A DNA stretch of 64,000 bases from CAMYLY01 sp036397755 (GTDB taxonomy: Bacteria; Gemmatimonadota; Gemmatimonadetes; Gemmatimonadales; GWC2-71-9). The notes beneath the pieces were generated by a model that saw only the letters and a list, made by a program, of their open reading frames with translations, searched no databases and was not told where the DNA came from. Of this stretch, positions 35,346 to 44,139 are shown piece after piece. The DNA is taken from positions 8,718 to 72,717 of the forward strand of contig DASWII010000012.1 in assembly GCA_036397755.1 (NCBI GenBank). Reading direction: 5' to 3'. Each line of letters begins with the position of its first letter. Position 1 is the first letter of the stretch. A program made the translations under genes and the position numbers.

Positions 35346-36949
35346 GGCGTACGCTGCACACCCCCCTCGGCGGCCGCCATGCGGAACAGCTCGCTCGACG
35401 TTCTCGCCGTACTCAGCAACTCGATCGCCCGCTGCACCTGGCGGTCGTCCTGCAGACGCCGCAGGGACTCCGACTCACGCCCGAACACGAACCGCTCCAC
35501 CTCGTAGGTGAGTTGCTGCTCCACCCACCGACGCGCGCCCCGGTACTGCGCGGCGGTCACGTCGATCGACTTCTCCTGGAGCCGGTTCCACAACTCCGCC
35601 AGCATCCCGTCGGTAACCCGCGCCGTCGTGCCCGTCACCGCGTTCTCGCCTTTGAGCTCCAACGCGTAACTCGTCATGGCGTCCCGATACGCCGGCAGCT
35701 GTGACCCCAGCGCGCGGACGAACGATTGCTCGGCCCCCGTGAGTGTATCCGCCATCACGACCAGGTCGGGGTTGATCCCTCCACCCCCATAGACCGCGCG
35801 CCCGCCGTCCGTATGGAAGATCCGCGTCGAATCGACCGCCTCGGCAGCCACCTCGAGCTCCGCACCGACGCCGCCGCTCGTCGTCTCCCGCTGGATGGTG
35901 CGCCCGCTGGGCGTATACCATCGGGCGGTCGTGAGACGCAACGCCTCCATCCTCCCCAACCGCAATACGCTCTGGACCAGCCCCTTCCCGAACGTGCGTT
36001 CCCCGACCACCAGCGCACGGTCATGGTCCTGCAGCGCCCCCGCGATAATCTCGGACGCGCTGGCCGTGCCACGATTCACCAGCACGATCATCGGCATCTC
36101 CCCCCAACTCTGGGGCTGGCGCGCCGTAAACGACGCCGAACTCCCACGCGCGCGCCCCCTCGTCGAAACAACGGACTGCCCGGGCTCGAGGAACAAGTCG
36201 GCAACGGCCACGCCCTGCTCGAGCAGACCGCCGGGATTGTACCGCAGGTCGAGAATCAGCGACTTGGCCCCCTGCGCGCGGAGTTTCGAGATCTCTTCGG
36301 TCAACTCCTCGGTAACCGTCTGACTGATGCTCGTATTCACGAGGGAGACGTAGCCGATGTCGCTGCCCAACACGGTTGCCAGCTGCACCGCACGGACGTG
36401 AATCTCCGCCCGCTCGATCTCGAACGGGAGTGGCTCCGGTAACCCGGGGCGCGCGATGGCGATTTTGACCTTCGAGCCCGGCGGACCGCGCAACACCTCG
36501 ACCGCTTGATCGTTTTTCCACCCGAAGGTGGACTTGCCTTCCACCTCAATGATCCGGTCACCGGACTCGATCCCCGCCTGCTCCGCTGGTGTACCGGCGA
36601 TGGGCGCAATCACGGTGATCCAGCCGTCCCGGACATCGATCCGGATGCCCAAGCCGCCGTAGTTCCCGGTCGTGCTCTCCGTCAGTTCGCGGAAGGCCTC
36701 CTCGCGCAGGAACCCCGTGTACGGATCGTCGAGCTCATTGAGCAGCCCGTCGATGGCCATGTCGTAGAGCTCGGACTCGCCCACCGAATCGACATAATAC
36801 TGCGCCACATAGCCCAGGACGTCGTCGAACAAGCGCGCCCGATCATAAACGTTACCGGCCTGTTCGCCCCCTCGCTGCAACAGCCATCCGCCCGAAAAGA
36901 ACGAGACGACACCGACAAGCGCGACTACCACGGCCCGCTGACGCTGCAT
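35342..36949 (-). CDS. Carboxyl-terminal processing peptidase (S41 family, CtpA/Prc-like)
   Basis: 535 residues. An N-terminal signal anchor (RAVVVALVGVVSFFSGGWLL) places it in the periplasm. Then come a helical region, a PDZ domain (about 95-180, GLGIRIDVRDGWITVIAPIA) and the S41 catalytic core with S299 in GTASASEIIAG and K322 in FGKGLVQSV, the Ser-Lys dyad spaced as in CtpA. A C-terminal extension of about 150 residues follows. ATG 36949 follows ggaggg and is preferred over a longer frame that adds 18 residues without a signal. Its stop overlaps the next gene. Confidence 0.95.
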   Translation of the reverse strand: MQRQRAVVVALVGVVSFFSGGWLLQRGGEQAGNVYDRARLFDDVLGYVAQYYVDSVGESELYDMAIDGLLNELDDPYTGFLREEAFRELTESTTGNYGGLGIRIDVRDGWITVIAPIAGTPAEQAGIESGDRIIEVEGKSTFGWKNDQAVEVLRGPPGSKVKIAIARPGLPEPLPFEIERAEIHVRAVQLATVLGSDIGYVSLVNTSISQTVTEELTEEISKLRAQGAKSLILDLRYNPGGLLEQGVAVADLFLEPGQSVVSTRGRARGSSASFTARQPQSWGEMPMIVLVNRGTASASEIIAGALQDHDRALVVGERTFGKGLVQSVLRLGRMEALRLTTARWYTPSGRTIQRETTSGGVGAELEVAAEAVDSTRIFHTDGGRAVYGGGGINPDLVVMADTLTGAEQSFVRALGSQLPAYRDAMTSYALELKGENAVTGTTARVTDGMLAELWNRLQEKSIDVTAAQYRGARRWVEQQLTYEVERFVFGRESESLRRLQDDRQVQRAIELLSTARTSSELFRMAAAEGGVQRTP

Positions 36950-37005
36950 GTACCCTCCGTTGTATCGGGGCGAAAGGCCCCGGCTAGCATTGAACCCTGA
37001 CACCG

Positions 37006-37638
37006 CTAGTCAGTTCCGTCAAGCCGATCCCGCACAGCCCGCCACGCGGCTGTTTCGACCTCCGCCGGCCCACGGTTGGCATCGACGTGGACGACGCCCG
37101 GGCCCGCCGCCTTCGCGAACTCGAGCGCGACGCGCGCGTGCAGCGCCGCGTCGGCGCCTTCGATGCGGTCAGGCTCTTTACCCTGCGCCCGCTGGCGCTC
37201 CCTGCCGATCGCCGGATCCACATCGAGCACGAGCGTGAGGTGTGGTCGCATACCTTGGGTGGCGATGTCGTTGGCCGCCAGGACCGCGGCGCGGTGGAGC
37301 CCTCGGCCCGCCACCTGATACGCCAGCGTGCTCAAGTCGAACCGATCCGTGACCACCACAGTCTCCTCGTCCGCCAGCGCCGGAGCGATGACGTCACGTA
37401 CCAGTTCGGCCCGCGCCGCCAGCATGAGGAACAGCTCGGCGGCGGGCGTCCAACTCACATCCCCACGGTTCAGCACGAGGTCGCGCAGCAATTCCGCGCG
37501 CGGCGTGCCGCCCGGTTCGCGGACCGCGACCACCCGACGGCCGGATGCCTCGAGCCGCGCGACCAGCGCCGCGACGAGCGAGGTCTTGCCCGCGCCCTCA
37601 GGTCCCTCGACGGACACGAAGAAGCCCACAGTGTTCAA
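37006..37638 (-). CDS. tmk: Thymidylate kinase
   Basis: 210 residues. dTMP to dTDP with ATP. P-loop VEGPEGAGKTSL (about 10-21), the DR(Y/F/H) motif as TDRFDLSTLAYQ, and a lid region with Arg (GRERQRAQGKEPDR). VREPGGTPRAELLRDL matches the family. It starts four bases into the end of the ylbF-like gene (overlap), so the two are coupled. An open tail-to-head gap of 56 bases leads to the S41 protease. Confidence 0.96.
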   Translation of the reverse strand: MNTVGFFVSVEGPEGAGKTSLVAALVARLEASGRRVVAVREPGGTPRAELLRDLVLNRGDVSWTPAAELFLMLAARAELVRDVIAPALADEETVVVTDRFDLSTLAYQVAGRGLHRAAVLAANDIATQGMRPHLTLVLDVDPAIGRERQRAQGKEPDRIEGADAALHARVALEFAKAAGPGVVHVDANRGPAEVETAAWRAVRDRLDGTD

Positions 37639-37988
37639 CTCAGCGTGATGATGGAACTCTCGGCGCCCTTCTGCATCCCTTCCATGATCCGCTCCTGCAC
37701 CTGCATCATCAACTTGTCGAAATTCGACTGCGCCACCACGAGCTGCTGGTAGCGCGTGTCGGTCTGGACTTCGCCGAAGATGCGATTGTATTCATCGACA
37801 TCCTTCTCCGCCGGCTCCCGGCCTTCGGCCGCCTGGCGCTGTAGATCCTCGGCCAACGCCTCCATCCGATCGAACTTGAGCCGCAGATCCCCCGCGGCCT
37901 CCATGGCGTCTCGCGACCGCTTGAGCGCCTTGAACTCCTCCGTCTGACCAATCATCCGCCCCAACTCGTGTGCCTTTTCACCGAACAC
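37635..37988 (-). CDS. YlbF/YmcA family regulator-like protein
   Basis: 117 residues, wholly helical: EKAHELGRMIGQTEEFKALK, then FDRMEALAEDLQRQAAEG and YQQLVVAQSNFDKLMMQVQ. In Bacillus, YlbF, YmcA and YaaT form a complex that tunes RNase Y-dependent RNA processing. No such partner is visible here, so the role is open. GTG 37988 starts six bases after prmC ends and gives the family N-terminus. It overlaps tmk. Confidence 0.87.
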   Translation of the reverse strand: MFGEKAHELGRMIGQTEEFKALKRSRDAMEAAGDLRLKFDRMEALAEDLQRQAAEGREPAEKDVDEYNRIFGEVQTDTRYQQLVVAQSNFDKLMMQVQERIMEGMQKGAESSIITLS

Positions 37989-37994
37989 GTCGAC

Positions 37995-38873
37995 TTACTC
38001 CCGCGTTGAAATCAGGTAGCGTGGCCGGCCGAACACATCGTGCTCGATCCGGGCGTCAGGCCAGCCGGCCGCGCGCGCGAACTGCAGGGCCGTCTCGGCG
38101 CGTCCAGCGTCGATTTCGACGGCCAGCAAGCCGCCGCGCCGGAGGACGCTCCGGACCGCCGCCACCAGCGCCCGTATGTGGTACATCCCATCCGCTCCAC
38201 CGTCGAGCGCCTCGTGCGGCTCGAACGCGCGCACCGACCGGTCGAGCCTCGCGAGTTCGTCCGTCGCAATGTAGGGAGGGTTGCTGACGACCGCGTCCAC
38301 GCCGTCAGGCCGGATCCCCTGCACCAGAAAGCAGCGAAGCAGATGGGCGCCCGGTGGTGAACCGGCGCGTTCCACGTTGCGGCCGGCAACTCTCAGCGCT
38401 GCGGCAGACACGTCCGTGGCGATCACCGTCGCAAACCGGCCCTCGGCGGCGAGACTCAACGCGACGCACCCGCTTCCGGTCCCCACATCGATCACCGACC
38501 CCCACGGACCGTCCCCCCACCGACGCGCGGACCACCGCAATACATGCTCCACGAGGCCTTCCGTTTCCGGACGGGGAATGAGCACGTCGGCGTTCACCGA
38601 CAGGGTGACCGTCCGAAAGGCCGCCATTCCCAGCACGTACGCGAGCGGTTCCCCGCGGCGGCGCCGTTCCACCGCGTCCCACACCTTCGCCACCGCGGCG
38701 GCGGGCCAGGCACGGTCCCCGGTCCACAGCTCCGCCGCGCTGAGCCCCACCACACCTTGCACGAGCAAGCGCGCTTCGCGGCCAGCGGCCGCCACCCCAC
38801 CCTCGCGGAGCGCACGCGCCACGTCAGCCAGGGCTGCCCCGGACGCCGTCGCCACCGCGTCAGGACCGCGCAT
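37995..38873 (-). CDS. prmC: Release factor glutamine methyltransferase PrmC (HemK)
   Basis: 292 residues. Methylates the Gln of the GGQ motif in release factors. An N-terminal helical substrate-binding domain is followed by the SAM domain: VIDVGTGSGCVALSLA, TDVSAAALRVAGRN and the catalytic SNPPY (N198). GEPLAYVLG and LIPRPETE are family marks. It overlaps the 3' end of prfA by 14 bases. Enzyme and substrate genes lie side by side, as in many bacteria. Confidence 0.96.
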   Translation of the reverse strand: MRGPDAVATASGAALADVARALREGGVAAAGREARLLVQGVVGLSAAELWTGDRAWPAAAVAKVWDAVERRRRGEPLAYVLGMAAFRTVTLSVNADVLIPRPETEGLVEHVLRWSARRWGDGPWGSVIDVGTGSGCVALSLAAEGRFATVIATDVSAAALRVAGRNVERAGSPPGAHLLRCFLVQGIRPDGVDAVVSNPPYIATDELARLDRSVRAFEPHEALDGGADGMYHIRALVAAVRSVLRRGGLLAVEIDAGRAETALQFARAAGWPDARIEHDVFGRPRYLISTRE

Positions 38874-39918
38874 GTTCGTCCCTGGCCGCCTGGCGCAACG
38901 CCTCGATCATCTCATCGAGATCGCCCTCGAGCACCGCCTCGAGCCGATGGAGCGTGAGCCCGATGCGGTGATCGGTCACACGGTTCTGGGGGAAATTGTA
39001 CGTCCGGATCTTGGCGGAGCGATCACCCGAGCCGACCATCGCGCGACGCTCGCGGGCGCGATCCGCCTCCTGCGCGGCGATGGTCCGATCCAGCAGCCGC
39101 GCCCTCAGCACCTCCAGCGCGCGGATCTTGTTCTGCAGCTGGGACTTCTGGTCCTGGCACTGCACCACCAGGCCGGACGGGAGATGCGTGACTCGGACCG
39201 CGCTGTCCGTCGTATTGACACTCTGGCCCCCAGGTCCTGACGATCGAAACACGTCGATCTTCAGGTCCTTCTCTTCGATCTTCACGTCCACCTCCTCAGC
39301 CTCGGGAAGGACCGCCACCGTCGCGGCGGACGTGTGGATGCGGCCCTGCGCCTCCGTCACCGGGACTCGCTGCACGCGGTGCACGCCCGACTCGCGCCGC
39401 AAGCGTCCGTACGCCTGCTCCCCCGCGACTTTGAAGATCGCCTCACGCACGCCGCCGAGCGCTCCCTCGGAGAGCTCGACGATCTCGACCTTCCAGTCCT
39501 GACGCTCGGCATAGCGCTGGTACATGCGCAGCAGGTCCGATGCGAAGAGCGCGGCCTCGTCACCGCCCGTACCTGCCCGGATCTCCACGATCGTGTCACG
39601 GTCGTCCAGGGGATCCGGCGGGGTGAGCAGCTCCGCCAGTTCAGCCTGGAGGGACTCCAACCGGGGCTGGATGCGCGCGATGTCCGCGCGAGCGAGCTCC
39701 GCCATCTCGGCGTCGTCATCGTGCGCCAGCAACCGGGCGTCCGCCAACTCCCGCTCGAGTTTCAGGCGCTCGTCGGCCGTCCGGCGAATCCGGTCGAGCC
39801 TGGCGTGCTCACGACCTAATGCCTTGAGCTTACCAGGGTTACGCGTTGTATTGGGATCGGCGAGCTCGCGCTCCAGTTCGGCAGCGCGAGCAAGCGCGGC
39901 CTCGAGCCGCGCCCTCAT
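38860..39918 (-). CDS. prfA: Peptide chain release factor 1
   Basis: 352 residues. Reads UAA and UAG. Coiled N-terminal domain, then the codon-recognition domain with HRVQRVPVTEAQGRIHTSAA, the catalytic GGQ at 230-232 in SSGPGGQSVNT, and the C-terminal IRTYNFPQNRVTDHRIG. The HTSAATVAVLPE segment matches RF1. The start is two bases downstream of the rpmE stop. Order rpmE-prfA-prmC is a classical cluster. Confidence 0.97.
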   Translation of the reverse strand: MRARLEAALARAAELERELADPNTTRNPGKLKALGREHARLDRIRRTADERLKLERELADARLLAHDDDAEMAELARADIARIQPRLESLQAELAELLTPPDPLDDRDTIVEIRAGTGGDEAALFASDLLRMYQRYAERQDWKVEIVELSEGALGGVREAIFKVAGEQAYGRLRRESGVHRVQRVPVTEAQGRIHTSAATVAVLPEAEEVDVKIEEKDLKIDVFRSSGPGGQSVNTTDSAVRVTHLPSGLVVQCQDQKSQLQNKIRALEVLRARLLDRTIAAQEADRARERRAMVGSGDRSAKIRTYNFPQNRVTDHRIGLTLHRLEAVLEGDLDEMIEALRQAARDEHARS

Positions 39919-39920
39919 GG

Positions 39921-40133
39921 TTACGCCTCGTTGCTTGTCGCCTGATACCGCTGGCGAAACCGTTCAACTCGGCCGGCGGTGTCGACCAGCTTCTGCTTAC
40001 CCGTAAAGAACGGGTGACAGCGGGCGCAAATCTCGACGTGGATGTGCGACATCGTCGATCGGGTCTCGAACGTGTTGCCGCACGCGCACTGCACCACGCA
40101 GCGCTCGTAGGTGGGATGGATATCTGCCTTCAC
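39921..40133 (-). CDS. rpmE: 50S ribosomal protein bL31, zinc (C+) form
   Basis: 70 residues from GTG 40133: KADIHPTYERC, with C16, C18, C36 and C39 (CACGNTF and EICARCHPFF) forming the zinc site, so this is the C+ version that doubles as a zinc store. It bridges the two subunits. GTG 40133 is preceded by aggag at about nine bases; a longer open frame to 40220 is not homologous. Promoter elements on this strand were not obvious. Confidence 0.96.
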   Translation of the reverse strand: MKADIHPTYERCVVQCACGNTFETRSTMSHIHVEICARCHPFFTGKQKLVDTAGRVERFRQRYQATSNEA

Positions 40134-40240
40134 GACCGTTGGCTCCTGACCATAAAACACATGTGCCCGGCGGGGATCACCGGGCGCGGAAATATAGTCA
40201 GCGCAGCGACTTGGAGGCAACCGAAGAGAGCTTGCCCGAA

Positions 40241-40269
40241 TTGACAGCCCCGGGGGCGGGCGATAACCT
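40241..40269 (+). promoter_or_regulatory. Sigma-70 promoter of the crp-like gene, apparently leaderless
   Basis: TTGACA at 40241-40246, a 17-bp spacer, and TAACCT at 40264-40269. Only eight bases (tgcctcca) separate the -10 from the ATG at 40278, so transcription should begin at about 40276 and the mRNA would have almost no leader. No Shine-Dalgarno is present. Confidence 0.6.
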
Positions 40270-40277
40270 TGCCTCCA

Positions 40278-40976
40278 ATGACCACCGCCTCGTCAACGGG
40301 CTCGGATTCCGCGATCGAGCAACTGCGGAGAGTGCCGCTGTTTGCGCACCTGAGCGACATCGAACTCGGACGCATTCGCCAGGCGGTGCGAGAGAAGGGC
40401 TACCCCCGAGGCAGCGTCATTCTCTTCGAGCACGACCCCGGCGACGCGCTGTACGTCGTCATCGGAGGACAGGTGAAGGTGGTCCTCATCGCCGAGGACG
40501 GGCGCGAAGTGATTCTCGCGCTGTTGAAGGAGGGGGACTTCTTCGGCGAGATGTCGCTGATCGACGACCAGCCGCGTTCGGCCCACGTCATCGCCACCGA
40601 AGACGCCCAGCTGCTGGTCCTGCGCCGCGACGACTTCCTGGCGTGCATGGACGACATGCCGCGCATCGCGTTGGGATTGCTCCGAGCCCTGTCCCGCCGG
40701 CTGCGGCAGGCCGACGACAAGATTGGCGGTCTCGTGCTGCTCGACGTGAACGGACGCCTTGCGCGTTTGCTCCTCGACCTAGCCGACGAGGATGACGGGC
40801 AGCACATTACCAGGCGCGTCACTCATCACACCTTGGCGCAGATGATCGGGTCCAGTCGGGAGACGGTCTCGCGCACGCTGCGAGACCTCTCGGCTCGCGG
40901 TTTAATCGAAGTTGGACGCAAGCAGATGGTCATCCGCGATCGGGGCGGGCTCGAGGCCCTGGCAGGGATCATGTGA
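40278..40976 (+). CDS. Crp/Fnr family transcriptional regulator
   Basis: 232 residues. A cyclic-nucleotide-binding-like beta roll (about 15-135: LFAHLSDIELGRIRQ, GDALYVVIGGQVKVV, DFFGEMSLIDDQPRSAHVIA) is joined by a long helix to a winged helix-turn-helix (THHTLAQMIGSSRETVSRTL). FGEMSLIDDQPRSA keeps the phosphate-binding cassette E and R, so it could bind a cyclic nucleotide. No Cys cluster like that of FNR is present. ATG 40278 sits immediately behind the promoter; a TTG nine bases upstream is unlikely. Targets unknown. Confidence 0.95.
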   Translation: MTTASSTGSDSAIEQLRRVPLFAHLSDIELGRIRQAVREKGYPRGSVILFEHDPGDALYVVIGGQVKVVLIAEDGREVILALLKEGDFFGEMSLIDDQPRSAHVIATEDAQLLVLRRDDFLACMDDMPRIALGLLRALSRRLRQADDKIGGLVLLDVNGRLARLLLDLADEDDGQHITRRVTHHTLAQMIGSSRETVSRTLRDLSARGLIEVGRKQMVIRDRGGLEALAGIM

Positions 40977-41065
40977 GCCTTGTCACCCCGGTGCGGTGAT
41001 GGTGCGTATAGCATGGTGGCGGCGCTGAGGCATACTTTGACACTCGTACATACGCGAACGGTCGG

Positions 41066-41935
41066 ATGGCCTATACCCTGACCATTTGGGGGGTTCGAGG
41101 ATCGGTCCCCACGCCCGGGCCGCGGACGACGCGCTACGGCGGGAATACGTCGTGTGTTTGCGTTCACCGGGAGGGGGCCAATGGTCGCCAAGAGGTGATC
41201 CTCGACGCGGGCACCGGGGTGCGTGTGCTCGGCGCCGAGCTGGTCAACCGAGGCAACGGCAGCCTGCAGCTCGACTTGCTGCTCAGCCACACGCACTGGG
41301 ACCATATCCAGGGCATCCCGTTCTTCTCGCCGCTGTTCAGCGAGGGGAATCAAGTCCGGGTCTGGGGGGCAAAGCAGGGCGACACCGACCTGTCGGTGAT
41401 TCTGCGGCAGCAGATGAACCCGGTAGTGTTTCCGGTCCCGCTCGACGAGATCGCGGCGGACCTGCGCGTTGCGCACGTCGAACCGGGGCGGTTCGAGATC
41501 GACGGGTTCCAGGTGGACGCCATGCGGTTGCGGCACCCCGGCAACACGTTGGGGTATCGCCTCACACCCGTGGACGGCGGTGCGAGCGTCGCCTTCGTCC
41601 CGGACAATGAACTGGGACCGGGGGGCGTTTATGGGGAGCCGGAAGACTGGCGGGAGCAGTTCGTCCGGTTCTTGCAGGGAGTAGATGTACTGGTCCACGA
41701 CGCGATGTTTCGCGCGGAGGACTTGGAGCAGTTCAGCGGCTGGGGCCATTCGTCACCGAGCGAGGCCATCGCCGTGGCGGCCGAAGCCGGGGTCAAGCGC
41801 CTGGTGCTGTTCCATCATCGGCCGGAGCACGACGATGATGTCATGGACCGGCTGCTGGAAGACGCCCAGCGGGAAGCGCACGACTTGGGCGTGGAAGTGG
41901 CGGCGGCGGTCGAGGGTATGCACATCAGCCTCTGA
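41066..41935 (+). CDS. MBL-fold metallohydrolase (PhnP/class II phosphodiesterase-like)
   Basis: 289 residues. N-terminus LTIWGVRGSVPTPGPRTTRYGGNTSC is typical of this MBL branch. Zinc ligands H75, H77, D79 and H80 lie in LLSHTHWDHIQGIPFF. Later come MRLRHPGNTLGYRL, VHDAMFRAEDL and LFHHRPEHDDD, with the Asp and His ligands. Homologues hydrolyse cyclic phosphodiesters or nucleotides; the exact substrate is unknown. Lying next to a Crp-like regulator, a cyclic-nucleotide role is conceivable but speculative. The TTGACA at 41037-41042 has no matching -10. Confidence 0.9.
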   Translation: MAYTLTIWGVRGSVPTPGPRTTRYGGNTSCVCVHREGANGRQEVILDAGTGVRVLGAELVNRGNGSLQLDLLLSHTHWDHIQGIPFFSPLFSEGNQVRVWGAKQGDTDLSVILRQQMNPVVFPVPLDEIAADLRVAHVEPGRFEIDGFQVDAMRLRHPGNTLGYRLTPVDGGASVAFVPDNELGPGGVYGEPEDWREQFVRFLQGVDVLVHDAMFRAEDLEQFSGWGHSSPSEAIAVAAEAGVKRLVLFHHRPEHDDDVMDRLLEDAQREAHDLGVEVAAAVEGMHISL

Positions 41936-41952
41936 CGATGGAGGAGAAGGTC

Positions 41953-42648
41953 ATGAACAAGCGAGCGATACTCACGGTGGCACTGGCACTCGTGTTCGGG
42001 TTGCCGGCGGCGGGCCTAGCACAGGACACGCGTCCGGGCATCGCGGTCATTCCGTTCGTCAACGGTGGCTCGATCGGCGCCGAACCTGACGATTTCGCGG
42101 CGTTCGAACTCGGACTGCAGGAGCTCCTCATCACGGAGCTTGCGATGAATTCCAGTCTCCGCGTCGTGGAACGTGGCCGGATCAAGGACCTCATGGCCGA
42201 ACAGGATCTCGGCGCGAGCGGACGGGTCGACGCGAGCACGGCTGCCCAGATCGGGAAGCTGGTCGGTGCCAAGTACACGATCATGGGTGGGTTCATCGAG
42301 GTGAACAACTCCCTCACGCTGACCGCGCGCGTGGTGGACGGTGAAACGGCCGAGATCGTGAAGGCCGACCGCGTCCGCGGCGGGCGGGACGACATCTACG
42401 CGATGTCCGTGGATCTCGCCGACCAGCTCACGCGGGGCTTGAACCTCCCGGCGCTGGAGCGGCAGGCGCTCAATGAGCGCCGCGAGCGCGAGATCCCGGG
42501 TGACGCGGTGCGGCTCTACACCAAGGCACTGCTGTATCAGGAGCGCGGCCAAACGGACCGGGCGGTCGAGCTCTTCCGGCAGGTGGTGACGGAGTTCCCG
42601 CAATACACCGAGGCCCGTGACGCGCTGCAGCAAATCGGCCGCGGGTAG
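41953..42648 (+). CDS. CsgG/TolB-N-like lipid-free secreted protein with C-terminal TPR
   Basis: 231 residues. Signal peptide (AILTVALALVFGLPAAGLAQ). The body matches the CsgG/FlgT-like fold: RPGIAVIPFVNGGSIG, LLITELAMNSSLRVVERGRI, AAQIGKLVGAKYTIMGGFIE, LTARVVDGETAEIVKADRV. A tetratricopeptide-like helical pair ends it (YTKALLYQERGQTDRAVELF). No lipobox Cys, unlike CsgG itself. ATG 41953 has aggagaagg upstream. It comes 18 bases before mlaE, so it may be co-expressed with the lipid-transport set. Confidence 0.85.
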   Translation: MNKRAILTVALALVFGLPAAGLAQDTRPGIAVIPFVNGGSIGAEPDDFAAFELGLQELLITELAMNSSLRVVERGRIKDLMAEQDLGASGRVDASTAAQIGKLVGAKYTIMGGFIEVNNSLTLTARVVDGETAEIVKADRVRGGRDDIYAMSVDLADQLTRGLNLPALERQALNERREREIPGDAVRLYTKALLYQERGQTDRAVELFRQVVTEFPQYTEARDALQQIGRG

Positions 42649-42666
42649 GCGGCCCGTCGCCCGGGT

Positions 42667-43446
42667 GTGATCGCGCCCGTTGCCGCCCTCGGACGCGGAG
42701 TAGCGCGCTCGATCTCCCGCCTGGGAGCCCTGGCGCGCTTCTTCGTGCGTACCATTGTTGCGGTGCCGACCATGACCGGTGCCGGGCGCCGAGTCGCCTT
42801 CCGCGTTCTCGTCAAACAGATCTGGTTTACGGCCGTCCAGGCCGTCCCGCTCCTCGTCATTCTCGCGTCGATCCTCAGCTTTCTCGTGATCTCGCAGGCG
42901 GTTCGCGAACTGGGTCGGATCGGCGCGACCGAACTGATCGGCAGCCTCATGGTGGTCGCCATCGTGCGCGAACTCGGGCCGCTGCTGACGGCGATGGTGG
43001 TGGCGGGGCGATCCGGCACCGCGATCGCCGCCGAGTTGGCCACCAACAAGGTGATGGGCGAGTTGAACGCGCTCGAGGGAATGGGCATCGATCCTTGGCA
43101 CTACCTGGTGCTGCCCCGGTTTGGGGCGGCGATTCTCTCGATCTCAGGGTTGATCGTGTTCTTCGACGTCGTGGCGGTGCTGGCCGGGTTCGTGGCGGTC
43201 GCGGGAGCCGGGATGACGGCGGCGAGGTATTTCGACATCGTCCTGGCGTCGCTCACGTTTCGCGATGTGTGGATGAGCGTGGTGAAGGGTGTGGTGTTCG
43301 GCACGATTGCCGGAATGATCCCCAGCTTCGCCGGCATGGCGGTGCGGGGCGCCTCCACCGAGGTTCCCATTGCCGCCAGCCAGGCCGTGGTCGGGAGCAT
43401 CTTCTTCATCTTTCTCGGCTCCGGCGTGTTTGTGCTCTTGTCATGA
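42667..43446 (+). CDS. mlaE: MlaE-type lipid ABC transporter permease
   Basis: 259 residues with five or six membrane helices. The family motif VVAGRSGTAIAAELATNKVMGELNALEGMG contains the conserved coupling-helix Glu, and FGTIAGMIPSFAGMAVRG is the second conserved stretch. With an ATPase and an MCE protein it moves phospholipids between inner and outer membrane. GTG 42667 start. The stop overlaps the ATPase-like gene (ATGA). Confidence 0.94.
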   Translation: MIAPVAALGRGVARSISRLGALARFFVRTIVAVPTMTGAGRRVAFRVLVKQIWFTAVQAVPLLVILASILSFLVISQAVRELGRIGATELIGSLMVVAIVRELGPLLTAMVVAGRSGTAIAAELATNKVMGELNALEGMGIDPWHYLVLPRFGAAILSISGLIVFFDVVAVLAGFVAVAGAGMTAARYFDIVLASLTFRDVWMSVVKGVVFGTIAGMIPSFAGMAVRGASTEVPIAASQAVVGSIFFIFLGSGVFVLLS

Positions 43447-44117
43447 ACGAGCCTCCCATTCTGTTTGAAGCTGTCGCGATTCCCGGGATTCCCGACGGGG
43501 GCTTCTCACTCGAGGTCGCCGCCCTCAGCACCACGCTCATCCAGGCGCCCGAAGCAAGTGGCGTGGACCTGCTCAGCCGCTATGCGCTCGGCCTGGTGCG
43601 ACCCGCGAGCGGGCGGGTCCTGCTCCTGGGGAAGGACGTCGCGGCACTGCCTCGCCGAGCGGCGCTCGCCTTCCGCCGCAACGTCGGATACCTTCCTGCC
43701 GGCGACGGGTTGATGCAGAACTTGTCCCTGCGCGACAATGTCGCCCTCCCGCTCCGGTTCGGAAGCCGGATGTCCGAGGGAGATATCGCCGGGCGGGTGA
43801 GCGTGATTCTCGGCCAATTCCGCTTGGCCGGCGCCGGAGATCGTCGGCCCGCCGACGTGACCGATGAGATGCGCCGACGCACGGCGCTCGCGCGGGCTCT
43901 GGCGTTCGATCCGCCGGTCGTATTGATGGAAGACCCGTTTGACGGGCTCACTACCAGAGCGAGCACCGAGCTGCTGACGATCGCGCGCGGCGGAGAGTCC
44001 GATGACGGCTCACGGCGAACGGTATTCATCACGGGACAGCAAGTACCAAGTGTGGTTGAGCGGCGTATCGAGTGGCGTTTTCGCCTGCACCGTGGCGAGC
44101 TCGAACACGATGCGTAA
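43443..44117 (+). CDS. MlaF-position ABC ATPase-like subunit with degenerate ATP motifs
   Basis: 224 residues between mlaE and mlaD-like genes, where MlaF belongs. The overall ABC order is preserved, but each nucleotide motif is altered. The Walker A slot reads APEASGVDL (37-43 region, V41 in place of Lys). The Q-loop slot reads YLPAGDGL with no Gln. The signature slot is VTDEMRRRTALARAL instead of LSGGM. Walker B plus catalytic Glu reads LMEDPFDGL, with the acidic pair in swapped order. The H-loop slot reads ITGQQVPS. ALARALAFDPP is still clear. No frameshift is visible. It may be a structural pseudo-ATPase, or ATP supply may come from another subunit. Overlaps mlaE. Confidence 0.85.
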   Translation: MNEPPILFEAVAIPGIPDGGFSLEVAALSTTLIQAPEASGVDLLSRYALGLVRPASGRVLLLGKDVAALPRRAALAFRRNVGYLPAGDGLMQNLSLRDNVALPLRFGSRMSEGDIAGRVSVILGQFRLAGAGDRRPADVTDEMRRRTALARALAFDPPVVLMEDPFDGLTTRASTELLTIARGGESDDGSRRTVFITGQQVPSVVERRIEWRFRLHRGELEHDA

Positions 44118-44139
44118 CTAGCAACGGGAGCGACGGACC

